From NCBI GenBank assembly GCA_000963575.1, contig CP011077.1, positions 2,790,001 to 2,854,000 of the forward strand: a stretch of DNA of 64,000 nt, read 5' to 3'. Positions 8,601 through 17,710 of the stretch are shown here, in pieces. The stretch's first letter is position 1; every line of letters begins with the position of its first letter. The notes below the pieces were generated by a model. It worked only from the letters and a program-made list of their open reading frames with translations, did not search any database and had not been told where the DNA came from. The translations under genes and the position numbers were made by a program. The stretch is from Klebsiella michiganensis. Lineage in GTDB: Bacteria; Pseudomonadota; Gammaproteobacteria; Enterobacterales; Enterobacteriaceae.

Positions 8601-9311
8601 ATGTCAAACACGCCAATCGAGTTAAAGGGCAGCAGTTTTACCTTATCTGTGGTTCATTTGCATGATGCACAACCTGAGGTTATTCGCCAGGCTCTGGAAG
8701 ATAAAATCGCCCAGGCTCCCGCATTCTTAAAGAATGCCCCGGTGGTCGTTAACGTCGCCAGTCTCGATGGTTCCGCCAACTGGAAGAAAGTACAACAGGC
8801 CGTCACCGCAACTGGTCTGCGCGTTGTGGGTATCAGCGGCTGTAAAGATGAGGCCCTAAAGGCTGAGATTGAGCGCGCTGGCCTGCCCTTGCTGACCGAA
8901 GGAAAAGAAAAGGCCGCAAGAACGCCGAAAGCTGCACCTGCAGAGCCCGTTGTGGTCGCCGCGCCGGATGTTACACCGGTCACAAAAACGCGTTTAATTG
9001 ATGCCCCGGTCCGTTCCGGCCAGCGCATTTATGCGCCAAACTGTGACTTGATTGTGACCAATCACGTCAGCGCCGGTGCAGAACTTATAGCAGATGGTAA
9101 TATTCATATTTACGGCATGATGCGTGGTCGTGCGCTGGCTGGTGCAAGTGGCGATCGTGATGCACAAATATTTTGTACTAACCTGGTAGCAGAGCTTGTT
9201 TCTATTGCGGGCGAGTACTGGCTGAGTGAGCAGATCCCAGCCGATTATTATGGAAAAGCGGCTCGCCTCAATCTGGCGAGTGGTGCGCTCTCCGTTCAAT
9301 CTTTGAATTAA
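8601..9311 (+). CDS. minC: Septum site-determining protein MinC
   Basis: The FtsZ-assembly inhibitor that keeps division away from the poles, recruited to the membrane by MinD. It has 236 residues (E. coli 231). The N-terminal FtsZ-inhibiting domain covers about residues 1-105, followed by an Ala/Pro-rich linker and the C-terminal beta-helix domain that binds MinD, with RSGQRIYAPNCDLIV and GAELIADGNIHIYGMMRGRALAGA. The ATG at 8601 yields MSNTPIELKGSSFTLSVVH, identical to E. coli; an upstream in-frame codon would add eleven residues. It is the first gene of minCDE, divergent from ycgL. Confidence 0.97.
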   Translation: MSNTPIELKGSSFTLSVVHLHDAQPEVIRQALEDKIAQAPAFLKNAPVVVNVASLDGSANWKKVQQAVTATGLRVVGISGCKDEALKAEIERAGLPLLTEGKEKAARTPKAAPAEPVVVAAPDVTPVTKTRLIDAPVRSGQRIYAPNCDLIVTNHVSAGAELIADGNIHIYGMMRGRALAGASGDRDAQIFCTNLVAELVSIAGEYWLSEQIPADYYGKAARLNLASGALSVQSLN

Positions 9312-9335
9312 GCCCTTTTAACAAGGAAATCCTTT

Positions 9336-10148
9336 ATGGCACGCATTATTGTTGTTACATCGGGTAAAGGGGGCGTTGGTAAGACCACGTCCAGCGCGGC
9401 CATCGCCACGGGTCTGGCCCAAAAGGGAAGAAAAACCGTCGTTATTGATTTCGACATTGGCCTGCGTAACCTTGACCTGATCATGGGCTGCGAGCGCCGC
9501 GTTGTGTACGATTTCGTTAACGTTATTCAGGGCGATGCCACGCTGAATCAGGCGCTTATCCGTGATAAACGCACTGAACAGCTCTATATCCTGCCTGCTT
9601 CACAAACCCGCGATAAAGACGCCCTGACCCGCGAAGGCGTGGCCAAAGTGCTGGAAGATCTGAAAAACATGGACTTCGAGTTTATCGTTTGTGATTCCCC
9701 GGCAGGTATCGAAACCGGCGCGCTGATGGCGCTGTACTTTGCAGATGAAGCGGTGATTACCACCAACCCGGAAGTCTCTTCGGTGCGTGACTCAGACAGG
9801 ATCCTCGGCATTCTGTCGTCCAAATCCCGCCGCGCTGAGAACGGTGAAGATCCGATTAAAGAGCATTTATTGCTGACCCGCTACAACCCAGGTCGCGTCA
9901 ATAAAGGCGATATGCTGAGCATGGAAGACGTGCTCGAAATTCTGCGCATTCCGCTGGTTGGCGTTATCCCGGAAGACCAGTCAGTGCTGCGTGCGTCCAA
10001 CCAGGGCGAGCCGGTGATTCTTGACGGTGAATCGGATGCAGGCAAAGCCTACGCCGATACCGTGGAACGCTTGCTCGGCGAAGAACGCCCTTTCCGCTTC
10101 ATTGAAGAAGAGAAGAAGGGTTTCCTGAAACGCCTGTTCGGAGGATAA
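9336..10148 (+). CDS. minD: Septum site-determining ATPase MinD
   Basis: A peripheral-membrane ATPase of 270 residues that oscillates between poles with MinE and carries MinC. The deviant Walker A motif SGKGGVGKT at residues 9-17 has the signature lysine at 11 and the P-loop lysine at 16. Switch and Walker B regions are VVIDFDIGLRNLDLI and FIVCDSPAGIE. The amphipathic membrane-targeting helix is the C-terminal KKGFLKRLFGG. It starts 24 bases after minC behind AAGGAAATC and ends 3 bases before minE, so translation is probably coupled. Confidence 0.98.
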   Translation: MARIIVVTSGKGGVGKTTSSAAIATGLAQKGRKTVVIDFDIGLRNLDLIMGCERRVVYDFVNVIQGDATLNQALIRDKRTEQLYILPASQTRDKDALTREGVAKVLEDLKNMDFEFIVCDSPAGIETGALMALYFADEAVITTNPEVSSVRDSDRILGILSSKSRRAENGEDPIKEHLLLTRYNPGRVNKGDMLSMEDVLEILRIPLVGVIPEDQSVLRASNQGEPVILDGESDAGKAYADTVERLLGEERPFRFIEEEKKGFLKRLFGG

Positions 10149-10151
10149 GTT

Positions 10152-10427
10152 ATGGCATTACTCGACTTTTTTCTGTCACGAAAAAAGAACACCGCCAACA
10201 TCGCGAAAGAGCGTTTACAGATTATTGTTGCTGAGCGTCGCCGTAGCGATGCGGAACCGCATTACCTGCCACAGCTGCGTAAGGACATTCTCGACGTGAT
10301 TTGCAAGTACGTGCAAATCGACCCGGAAATGGTCAGCGTCCAGTTGGAACAGCGGGATGGGGATATTTCAATTCTGGAGCTGAACGTCACGCTCCCGGAA
10401 GCGGAAGAAGCCAGTAAGTCGGCCTGA
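10152..10427 (+). CDS. minE: Cell division topological specificity factor MinE
   Basis: A 91-residue protein (E. coli 88) that stimulates MinD ATPase and drives pole-to-pole oscillation. The N-terminal membrane-binding and anti-MinCD segment is MALLDFFLSRKKNTANIAKERLQ; the C-terminal dimerising topological-specificity domain runs from about residue 35. A short Lys/Ser tail beyond the E. coli end accounts for the extra residues. It is the last gene of minCDE, followed at once by a strong terminator. Confidence 0.97.
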   Translation: MALLDFFLSRKKNTANIAKERLQIIVAERRRSDAEPHYLPQLRKDILDVICKYVQIDPEMVSVQLEQRDGDISILELNVTLPEAEEASKSA

Positions 10428-10430
10428 ATA

Positions 10431-10466
10431 AAAAGCCCCCTGCATTTACAGGGGGCTTTATTTTTA
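10431..10466 (+). terminator. minCDE terminator
   Basis: A long AAAGCCCCC/GGGGGCTTT hairpin is followed by TATTTTT on the plus strand. Confidence 0.92.
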
Positions 10467-10566
10467 CGCAGTCACTTAACGTTTATTAAGATCTTTCTCG
10501 TTGCAGTCCGCTAATATATTTCAACCTGAGAATAATACTGTAATTATTCCCAGGTCATATAAGCAA

Positions 10567-11688
10567 TCAGTATTCCGCCAGTAATTTCGTTAACGCTTCT
10601 GCCATTAATTCTGCCCGCCAGCCGCTAATTAATTCCGGCATCACGTTTTGTGGCTTCAATTTCCAGTGCCAGTTTAACAGCTGATTGATTTGACGACGGG
10701 AGGCTAATAATTCGGCACTCAGCCCCTGGGCCTCACTCACCTCCTGCACCAGCGCTTTAATTGCCTTAAACACTTTACGGTAACCCGGCATATCCACCAG
10801 ATTTTGCAGCGGCTGGGGCAGCTCGCTTTCAGGCAGCGCCTGCGCCTCAGCAACCAGAGCAATAAGCGTTTTACCGTGGAAGCGAATTTCGCTGCCGCTC
10901 AGACCAAGCGAATCCAGTTCCCCGAGAGAGCCAGGCATATATCTCGCCACCTGCCACAGGTTTTCTTCACGGACGACAAAATTCACCGCCATGTCGCGCT
11001 CGCGGGCTTTGCGCAAGCGCCAGGCCGCCAGCTTCTTGAGGCAGGCCAGTTGCCGGGTACGAAGCTGCCAGGCATTGCCTATTTCGCGCCAGGCCTCTTC
11101 CGGATCAAGCTGATCGCGACGGCGGGAACACATCAGGTGGCACTCATCGAGAGCCGCATTGATCCAGCCCGCAGCTTTCGTTTCGGCCATCAGTTTTTCC
11201 GCGATAGGCAGCAAATAAAGCACGTCTGCCGCCGCATATTCGCACTGCCGCTCGGTGAGCGGACGCGCCAGCCAGTCGGTGCGCGATTCACTTTTATCCA
11301 GCGCAATACCGGTGTAGGACTCAACGATGGTGGCAAAGCCGCAGGACAGCGGGCGGCCGGTAAACGAAGCCAGAATCTGGGTATCGATAAATGGATCGGG
11401 CAGCATGCCAAAGGCATTCAGGAAGACTTCGAGATCTTCGCTGCCCGCGTGCAGATACTTGATGGTGTCAGGATCCTGCAGCAGCGCTTTGAACGGCGAC
11501 CAGTCGCTGATAGTTAAGGGATCTATCAGCGAAACCTGCTGGCCGTCATAAAGCTGGATCAGCCCCAGCTGCGGGTAGTAGGTACGGGTGCGAACAAATT
11601 CGGTGTCCAGCGCCAGGGCGGGGAACTGACGAGCAGCCTGGCAAACGGCGGCCAGCCCTTCATCGGTAGTAATCATCTGGTAAGTCAA
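10567..11688 (-). CDS. rnd: Ribonuclease D
   Basis: A 373-residue 3'-5' exoribonuclease (E. coli 375) that matures tRNA and other small stable RNAs. The DEDDy exonuclease residues are visible: LDTEFVRT (Asp28, Glu30), HAGSEDLEVF (Asp near 85) and CEYAAADVLYLLP (Tyr and Asp near 150-155). Two HRDC-type domains follow. Translation starts at a UUG codon reading TTG ACT TAC CAG ATG. E. coli rnd is also known to start with UUG, so I keep it rather than the ATG four codons later. It lies downstream of fadD, separated by a terminator. Confidence 0.96.
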   Translation of the reverse strand: MTYQMITTDEGLAAVCQAARQFPALALDTEFVRTRTYYPQLGLIQLYDGQQVSLIDPLTISDWSPFKALLQDPDTIKYLHAGSEDLEVFLNAFGMLPDPFIDTQILASFTGRPLSCGFATIVESYTGIALDKSESRTDWLARPLTERQCEYAAADVLYLLPIAEKLMAETKAAGWINAALDECHLMCSRRRDQLDPEEAWREIGNAWQLRTRQLACLKKLAAWRLRKARERDMAVNFVVREENLWQVARYMPGSLGELDSLGLSGSEIRFHGKTLIALVAEAQALPESELPQPLQNLVDMPGYRKVFKAIKALVQEVSEAQGLSAELLASRRQINQLLNWHWKLKPQNVMPELISGWRAELMAEALTKLLAEY

Positions 11689-11712
11689 ATTCAGTTCTCT
11701 TAGGTTGCGCCC

Positions 11713-11738
11713 ATAAAAAATGCCGGCGAACCGGCATC
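11713..11738 (-). terminator. Terminator after fadD
   Basis: An ATGCCGG/CCGGCAT hairpin with a four-base loop is followed on the minus strand by six T. It isolates fadD from rnd. Confidence 0.88.
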
Positions 11739-11757
11739 AGGACGAGTGACTTGGAGC

Positions 11758-13443
11758 TCAGGCGCTATTGTTGCCTGTCTTGCCCGCTTCGTCACGCAGT
11801 TCTCGTCGTAAAATTTTCCCGACGTTCGATTTTGGCAGTTCAGTGCGGAATTCAATCAGTTTCGGCACTTTGTAGCCGGTTAATTGACGGCGACAGAAGG
11901 CGATAAGCGCCTCTTCCGTCAGCGCAGGATCTTTTTTCACCACAAAGATTTTCACCTGCTCCCCGCTCACGCCGGCAGGTACGCCGACGGCAGCAACTTC
12001 GAGCACGCCTTCATTCTGCATCACCACGTCTTCAATTTCGTTGGGATAAACGTTAAATCCGGAAACGAGGATCATGTCTTTTTTGCGGTCAACGATGTTC
12101 ATAAAACCTTCGTCGTTCATCACCGCAATATCTCCGGTGCGCAGCCAGCCATCTTGCAGAATTTCATCGGTCTCTTTCGGACGCTGCCAGTAGCCCAGCA
12201 TTACCTGTGGGCCTTTAACGCAAAGCTCACCCGGTTCGCCCGGCGGAACCTCATTGCCGGCATCATCTATCAGTTTTACATCGGTAGAGGGTACCGGCAG
12301 GCCAATAGATCCGCTGTGGTAATCTATATCATGCGGGTTGGCGCTGACCAGCGGCGCACATTCCGTCAGGCCGTAGCCTTCAAGCAGGAAGCGCCCGGTG
12401 AGTTTTTCCCAACGTTCAGCAACGGCGTGCTGAACTGGCATACCGCCGCCCGCGGAGAGGTGCAAGCTCGAGAAATCCAGCTGCTGGAACTCTTTGTTGT
12501 TCAGCAAAGCGTTAAACAGCGTGTTCACGGCGGTCATGGCGGTGAAAGGATATTTCGCCAACTCTTTAACCAGACCAGGAATATCACGCGGGTTGGTAAT
12601 CAGCAGGTTCTGGCCACCAATGTCGATAAACAGCAGGCAGTTAATGGTCAGGGCAAAAATGTGGTAGAGCGGCAGCGGGGTTACAACCAACTCTTTACCC
12701 TCATGCAGTAGCGGGCTGTATGCCGCTCTGACCTGCTCAAGGTTGGCCAGCATGTTACGGTGCGTCAGCATGGCACCTTTGGCTACGCCGGTTGTCCCCC
12801 CGGTGTACTGCAGGAAGGCTAAGTCTTCATTAAGAATTTCAGGCTTGATGTACTGCATGCGGTAACCGCTTTGCAGCGCCCGGCGGAAAGAGATGGCGTG
12901 CGGCAAATGGTATTTCGGCACCAGGCGCTTGATGTACTTCACGACGAAGTTGACCAGCGTGCCTTTGGCCCCGGAGATCTGATCGCCCAGGCGAGTCAGG
13001 ATCACATGTTTCACCTGCGTTTTTTCGACCACTTTCTCCAGCGTATGGGCAAAGTTTGACACGATGACAATCGCGCTGGCGCCGCTGTCGTTCAACTGGT
13101 GCTCCAGCTCTCGTGGCGTATAGAGCGGGTTTACGTTAACCACCACCATGCCGGCGCGCAGGATGCCGAACAGCGCGACAGGATACTGCAGCAGGTTTGG
13201 CATCATCAGCGCCACGCGGTCGCCTTTTTTCAGGCCCAGCCCCTGCTGAAGGTAGGCGGCAAATGCCCGGCTGCGCTCTTCCAGCTTGCGGAAGGTCATC
13301 ACCTCCCCCATGTTGATAAACGCAGGCTTATCGGCGTAGCGAGTGACGGCCTGCTCAAACATATCAACCAGGGATTGATAGCGGTCGGGATTTATTTCAG
13401 CCGCAACGTCGGCCGGGTAGCGGTTAAGCCAAACCTTATTCAA
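11758..13443 (-). CDS. fadD: Long-chain fatty acid-CoA ligase FadD
   Basis: The inner-membrane-associated acyl-CoA synthetase that activates imported long-chain fatty acids, using ATP and CoA. The start is a UUG codon at 13443 (TTG AAT AAG GTT TGG), seven bases behind AGAGGTGG. This gives 561 residues, exactly the E. coli length; E. coli fadD also uses UUG. In-frame ATG codons upstream would add 12 unconserved residues and destroy the ribosome-site spacing. The ATP/AMP signature YTGGTTGVAKGA lies near residue 213 and the FACS signature DGWLRTGDIAVMNDEGF near 430. A FadR operator lies upstream. Confidence 0.97.
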   Translation of the reverse strand: MNKVWLNRYPADVAAEINPDRYQSLVDMFEQAVTRYADKPAFINMGEVMTFRKLEERSRAFAAYLQQGLGLKKGDRVALMMPNLLQYPVALFGILRAGMVVVNVNPLYTPRELEHQLNDSGASAIVIVSNFAHTLEKVVEKTQVKHVILTRLGDQISGAKGTLVNFVVKYIKRLVPKYHLPHAISFRRALQSGYRMQYIKPEILNEDLAFLQYTGGTTGVAKGAMLTHRNMLANLEQVRAAYSPLLHEGKELVVTPLPLYHIFALTINCLLFIDIGGQNLLITNPRDIPGLVKELAKYPFTAMTAVNTLFNALLNNKEFQQLDFSSLHLSAGGGMPVQHAVAERWEKLTGRFLLEGYGLTECAPLVSANPHDIDYHSGSIGLPVPSTDVKLIDDAGNEVPPGEPGELCVKGPQVMLGYWQRPKETDEILQDGWLRTGDIAVMNDEGFMNIVDRKKDMILVSGFNVYPNEIEDVVMQNEGVLEVAAVGVPAGVSGEQVKIFVVKKDPALTEEALIAFCRRQLTGYKVPKLIEFRTELPKSNVGKILRRELRDEAGKTGNNSA

Positions 13444-13513
13444 GGATCCACCTCTGAAATTATTATTTGTCGTCATCACAACCCCAGGGAATACATTTCG
13501 TTAACATAATATT

Positions 13514-13530
13514 AACTCAGCGTACCAGTT
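13514..13530 (-). promoter_or_regulatory. FadR operator upstream of fadD
   Basis: The minus strand reads AACTGGTACGCTGAGTT, very near fadD operator 1 of E. coli with the CTGGT half-site intact. It sits 71-87 bases upstream of the UUG start, where it would block the promoter until acyl-CoA releases FadR. Confidence 0.75.
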
Positions 13531-13590
13531 TATTAATTAGCCTGATTAAAGGTTGCGAAGCACATCACTAAATTTTTTCATCCGTCCTGG

Positions 13591-13623
13591 ATAAAAACAA
13601 ACAGCGGCCAGGCCGCTGTTTGA
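13591..13623 (-). terminator. Terminator after yeaY
   Basis: A near-perfect AAACAGCGGCC/GGCCGCTGTTT hairpin is followed by GTTTTT on the minus strand. Confidence 0.88.
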
Positions 13624-13644
13624 AAATATTTTAAAAACAACAGA

Positions 13645-14235
13645 TTATTCGGTTACAACGGTTTGCACCTGTGCAGGCCCCGGATTGTACCAGCCGCCCC
13701 ACATATCGTAATGGTGGCGATACGGGTAAGGCCCGCCCCAGAACCACGGATCGATTGGCTGCGGCGGCATGACGACCTGCTGAACCACGTTCCAGCGCTT
13801 GTATCCCGTCGCCTGCATGGTCATGAATTTATACGGCGTCTGGCCAATCTTGCCTTCTGCTGTGCCGGTGATTGGCCCAACGACCGTGACCAGTTGATTA
13901 CGGAAATCCACCGGATCAAGGAAACCATTCACGTCAGCATAAATACGCCCATGTGAAGGCTCATTCAGCGCCGGTCGAGCCCCCTCATCGAGGCTAACAG
14001 TGGCAATCTCAAGACGCGTTTTGCCCTGCAGGTTGTCCACATTCACCACTCGCCCACCAAAGCGCGCTTCCTGCCCAACGTAGAGCTGCGGCGCATTCAT
14101 CACCACCGCCAGGTCCTGCTGCGGGGTATCGGAAGTCCCTTTGATGGCATCCGGTACGCTCACGCAGCCGCTCAGTACCAGCGCCGCAGCGGCGGCCAGC
14201 AGCCAGCTGCATTTTTTGACATTATAAACAGCCAT
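13645..14235 (-). CDS. yeaY: Slp-family outer membrane lipoprotein YeaY
   Basis: A 196-residue lipoprotein of the Slp (starvation lipoprotein) family, expected at the outer membrane. The signal sequence ends LAAAAALVLSGC, giving a lipidated cysteine at residue 24. The mature domain has GRIYADVNGFLDPVDFRNQLVTVVG and YKRWNVVQQV, as in E. coli YeaY. The C-terminus is rich in Trp, Tyr, Pro and Gly (PPQPIDPWFWGGPYPYRHH). The function is not established. It follows tsaB in the same direction with a 43-base gap. Confidence 0.95.
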   Translation of the reverse strand: MAVYNVKKCSWLLAAAAALVLSGCVSVPDAIKGTSDTPQQDLAVVMNAPQLYVGQEARFGGRVVNVDNLQGKTRLEIATVSLDEGARPALNEPSHGRIYADVNGFLDPVDFRNQLVTVVGPITGTAEGKIGQTPYKFMTMQATGYKRWNVVQQVVMPPQPIDPWFWGGPYPYRHHYDMWGGWYNPGPAQVQTVVTE

Positions 14236-14278
14236 ACCTCATCTCCTTAACCTCCCACGCCGTATGGCGGGGTGGGTC

Positions 14279-14974
14279 TTACTCTCTGCCAGGTAGCTTT
14301 TTCCAGGTGACTTCGTTACGCAGATAGACCGGCTCAGCATGTTCTACGGCAACAGTTTTTCCGGCATGAAACGCCTGCTGCGCCAGAGGAAGCATGTCCT
14401 CAGCTTCAGGCAGCGTGGTTTCACCGTCCTGCAATGAAAGCCCGCTATCCTTCGCCATATCAGGCCATGCCTGCCAGCCTGTTCCGACTGTAGCCCAGGT
14501 GCCGCTCAGATGCTTCAACCGCCCGGCAACGTCTTCAGGCTTGAGGACGGCTTCGCTTTCTTCGCCGTGCCATACGCCCTGCTCATCACGGACATACTCA
14601 GCCCAGTAGACTTCGCCCATGCGGGCATCTATTGCGGCGAGCACGCGAGTGGCCCCTGTTCTGCGCCATGCCCCCTGAGCCATCGTCGCCAGCGTTGAAA
14701 CGCCAATCATCGGCAGCTCAGCGCCCAGCGCCAGCCCCTGCGCGATACCAATCCCAATTCGCACGCCGGTAAAACTGCCCGGCCCACGCCCGTAGGCAAG
14801 TGCGTTCACATCAGACAAAGTAATCCCGCCCTGGTTCAGGATCTCTTTGACCAGCGGCAAAATTCTTTGCGTGTGTTCACGCGGGCAGAGCTCGAAATGG
14901 GCGTAGGACGCCGCGTCGTTTTGCAGGGCAACAGAACAGGCTTCTGTTGCAGTATCGATGGCTAAAATTCGCAT
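14279..14974 (-). CDS. tsaB: tRNA t6A biosynthesis protein TsaB
   Basis: Part of the TsaB-TsaD-TsaE complex that transfers threonylcarbamoyl to A37 of ANN-decoding tRNAs. TsaB is the catalytically inert ASKHA-fold partner of TsaD and also protects it. The 231 residues equal the E. coli length. Family motifs are MRILAIDTATEACSVAL at the start, CPREHTQRILP, and YGRGPGSFTGVRIGIGIAQGLA near residue 67. The ATG at 14974 begins at the conserved MRILAID; an earlier in-frame start would add eleven residues. It lies downstream of yoaA in the same direction. Confidence 0.97.
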   Translation of the reverse strand: MRILAIDTATEACSVALQNDAASYAHFELCPREHTQRILPLVKEILNQGGITLSDVNALAYGRGPGSFTGVRIGIGIAQGLALGAELPMIGVSTLATMAQGAWRRTGATRVLAAIDARMGEVYWAEYVRDEQGVWHGEESEAVLKPEDVAGRLKHLSGTWATVGTGWQAWPDMAKDSGLSLQDGETTLPEAEDMLPLAQQAFHAGKTVAVEHAEPVYLRNEVTWKKLPGRE

Positions 14975-15042
14975 GGGCTTGCCAACCTCTGGCGGAGATA
15001 AGGTCAAAAAACGGCGCGCATCATACCATAGCCTGGCACAAA

Positions 15043-16953
15043 TTACTGCGCGCCTGAGGCATTGAGGAACTCAACTGCCCGATTTATATCCCTGGTACGT
15101 GGCGTAGGAGGCAGGCTGTTGAGGAAAACAGCGCCGTATGGCCGCATGACAAGACGGTTATCGCAGATAACCAATACCCCACGGTCTTCCACATCTCGTA
15201 TCAGGCGACCCACGCCCTGCTTGAGGGTAATCACCGCGTCGGGCAGTTGCACCTCGTCAAACGGGTCGCCGCCGCGGATACGGCAATCCTCCATTCGGGC
15301 CTTGAGCAACGGATCGTCCGGGGAGGTAAAGGGCAACTTGTCGATGATGACCAGGGAGAGCGTGTCGCCCCGCACGTCTACGCCTTCCCAGAAACTGCTG
15401 GTTGCCACCAGCAGGGCGTTACCGGCCTCAACAAACTGCTGTAGCAATTGACCCTTGCTGGTCTCCCCCTGCAGCAGCACGGGCAACGTCATGGTGGCCC
15501 GGAACTGCTCGGCCAGGTCTCGCATCATGGCGTGGGAGGTACAAAGCATAAAGCAGCGCCCGTTGTTGGCTTCGATAAGCGGACGCAGCAGGTTAGCCAG
15601 GTGGCGGCCAGCGTGGGGCTGATTGGGCGTTGGCAGCCCCCTCGGCACACACAGCAGCGCCTGTTTGGCGTAATCAAACGGGCTGGCAAGCAGCAGCGTT
15701 TCCGCGTCGTCGATGCCCAGCCGTTCAGTGAAATGACTCATTTTGTCATTCACCGCAAGCGTGGCCGAGGTAAAGACCCAGCATCCTGCTTTTTCCCGGA
15801 TAACTTCCTTAAACTTGTCGGCCACGGAAAGCGGCGTCAGGGCCAGCGTGAAATGGCGGGCGTTACATTCATACCAGTAGCTGTAGCCCGGCTGATTAAT
15901 CTCTTTCAGCCTTTTGATTCGCCCGCGATAAATCACCGCGCGTTCAAAAGCGGCATCCAGCAGGGCTGAGCGCCCCAGAGAAAGCTTCGCCACGTCATAG
16001 CACAGCTCCAGCGCGTCATCGAGCAGCAGCAGAGAACGCTGAATATTGGCGTCCGCAAGCAGCTCGCGTAAGTTGCCCCGGTAGCCAGGGTCGCCTATTT
16101 GCAGGCGGAAATCCTGCGTGCGCTGGGCCAGGCTGTCGGCACTTTTTTGTAGCTGTTGGGCATCACGGACTTCTGTGCGATAGGCAATAGAAATGTCTTT
16201 GGCGAGGTCGAGTAGCTGTCGGCTGGAGATAGACTGGCCAAAGTACTGGCTGGCGATATCCGGGATCTGATGAGCTTCATCGAAAATCGTTACCTCAGCC
16301 TCAGGAATCAACTCCGCAAAGCCACTCTCTTTCACCACCATGTCGGCCAGGTACAAGTGATGGTTCACTACCACCACGTCGGCGTCCATCGCCTTTTTGC
16401 GCGCCTTGACCACGAAACAGTCCTTATACTGCGGGCAGTCCTGCCCCAGGCAGTTGTCGTTGGTACTGGTGACCATCGGCCAGACGGTGGAGTCTTCGGC
16501 GACGGTACCACAGGTACTGATATCGCCATCCACGGTTTCGCTGGCCCAGCCGCGCAAATGCATCACGTCGCTTAACGCCTGCACCGGCAAATCACCGCCC
16601 GCCAGCGACTGCTGTTCCAGCCTTTCCAGACAAAGGTAGTTAGAGCGCCCTTTCAGCAGCGCCACGCGACCGGTAAATTTCAGCGCGCGCGATATCGTCG
16701 GCAGATCGCGGGAAAACAGCTGATCCTGCAGCGCTTTCGAGCCGGTAGAAATAATGACTTTTTTGCCAGAACGCAGCGCGGGGGCAAGATAAGCGTAAGT
16801 TTTCCCTGTACCAGTGCCGGCTTCTACCACCAGCTCACCGCCGGCTTTAATCGCCCGGGTTACGGCCTCCGCCATTTCGCGCTGCGCCTCACGCGGCTTG
16901 AAACCGGGAATGACCTTAGCCAGTTGGCCGTCTGCTGCAAAATCGTCCGTCAC
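15043..16953 (-). CDS. yoaA: DinG-family 5'-3' DNA helicase YoaA
   Basis: An XPD/DinG-like superfamily 2 helicase of 636 residues, the E. coli length. In E. coli it binds the HolC subunit of DNA polymerase III and aids repair of stalled forks. Walker A is GTGTGKT at residues 46-52 and the DEAH box is at 225-228. Four cysteines at about 108, 168, 173 and 179 are placed to hold a 4Fe-4S cluster. The C-terminal motif KQGVGRLIRDVEDRGV is helicase motif VI. It is divergent from yoaB and upstream of tsaB. Confidence 0.96.
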   Translation of the reverse strand: MTDDFAADGQLAKVIPGFKPREAQREMAEAVTRAIKAGGELVVEAGTGTGKTYAYLAPALRSGKKVIISTGSKALQDQLFSRDLPTISRALKFTGRVALLKGRSNYLCLERLEQQSLAGGDLPVQALSDVMHLRGWASETVDGDISTCGTVAEDSTVWPMVTSTNDNCLGQDCPQYKDCFVVKARKKAMDADVVVVNHHLYLADMVVKESGFAELIPEAEVTIFDEAHQIPDIASQYFGQSISSRQLLDLAKDISIAYRTEVRDAQQLQKSADSLAQRTQDFRLQIGDPGYRGNLRELLADANIQRSLLLLDDALELCYDVAKLSLGRSALLDAAFERAVIYRGRIKRLKEINQPGYSYWYECNARHFTLALTPLSVADKFKEVIREKAGCWVFTSATLAVNDKMSHFTERLGIDDAETLLLASPFDYAKQALLCVPRGLPTPNQPHAGRHLANLLRPLIEANNGRCFMLCTSHAMMRDLAEQFRATMTLPVLLQGETSKGQLLQQFVEAGNALLVATSSFWEGVDVRGDTLSLVIIDKLPFTSPDDPLLKARMEDCRIRGGDPFDEVQLPDAVITLKQGVGRLIRDVEDRGVLVICDNRLVMRPYGAVFLNSLPPTPRTRDINRAVEFLNASGAQ

Positions 16954-17081
16954 GTTACCCCCTGGTTAAATTGCCAGTGATTATGTCAGCCCCGGCGAGG
17001 TTTATCCAGCCAGGCGGTAGCACCGGGCTGCGGATTGTGGCAGTCTGTGCCGCACATATCGTTTGTTGTTAAGGAGTTGCC

Positions 17082-17426
17082 ATGAGTATTGCGCGTATTA
17101 AACCTGAAGCCCGCTGGTCTGATGCGGTTATCCATAACCAGACCGTGTACTACACCGGCGTGCCAGAAAACCTGGATGCCGACGCTTATCAGCAGACGGC
17201 AAACACCCTTCAGCAAATCGACACCCTGCTGGCCGAGCTCGGCAGCGATAAGACCCGCATTCTTGATGCAACGATTTTCCTGCCCGATGGCGAAGATTTT
17301 GCGGCGATGAATAAAGCGTGGGATGAGTGGGTCGTGGCGGGTAAAGCGCCGGTACGCTGCACCGTACAGGCTAAGTTGATGAACCCGCGTTACAAAGTGG
17401 AAATCAAAATCATCGCCGCCGTGTAA
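17082..17426 (+). CDS. yoaB: RidA/YjgF-family protein YoaB
   Basis: A 114-residue member of the RidA (YjgF/YER057c/UK114) superfamily, the E. coli length. Family members form trimers with active sites between subunits; archetypal RidA hydrolyses reactive enamines and imines. The conserved arginine is in APVRCTVQAKL near residue 98, which supports possible deaminase activity, but the substrate of YoaB is not known. The ATG follows AAGGAGTTGCC, a strong ribosome-binding site. It is divergent from yoaA and convergent with yoaH. Confidence 0.95.
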   Translation: MSIARIKPEARWSDAVIHNQTVYYTGVPENLDADAYQQTANTLQQIDTLLAELGSDKTRILDATIFLPDGEDFAAMNKAWDEWVVAGKAPVRCTVQAKLMNPRYKVEIKIIAAV

Positions 17427-17447
17427 CGCTAAGTCGCTGAGGCCCGG

Positions 17448-17648
17448 CTAGTCCTGCGGGTCTTCTTCTTCGCCGTCTTCATCTTCAAAGCGTACGACGA
17501 TGTTACCTCCGGTATGCGAGGCACGGATCTCACTGGCAACCAGGGCGATGGCTTCGCCGCTGCTCATGCCGTCGGCCATCAGTTCGTGAATACGCTCGAC
17601 GGCCTGCTGCTGCTGCTCGTGGCTAAGCGCCGGTAATCCTGAAATCAT
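17448..17648 (-). CDS. yoaH: UPF0181 family protein YoaH
   Basis: A 66-residue small acidic protein (E. coli 59). The core SGLPALSHEQQQQAVERIHE and GMSSGEAIALVASEIRA matches the UPF0181 family. The C-terminal tail is strongly acidic (FEDEDGEEEDPQD) and a few residues longer than in E. coli. The function is unknown. It is divergent from pabB with a short shared upstream region. Confidence 0.93.
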   Translation of the reverse strand: MISGLPALSHEQQQQAVERIHELMADGMSSGEAIALVASEIRASHTGGNIVVRFEDEDGEEEDPQD

Positions 17649-17710
17649 ATTGAACTCCTGTTACAGTGCTGAAGTCGCTATTTTACTCTGCTCCTGACGA
17701 TGCTACCAAG

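Noticed and set aside
13571..13592. A second FadR operator upstream of fadD
   Set aside because: The TCATCCGTCCTGGAT segment has only a loose resemblance to the consensus and lies near the yeaY terminator.
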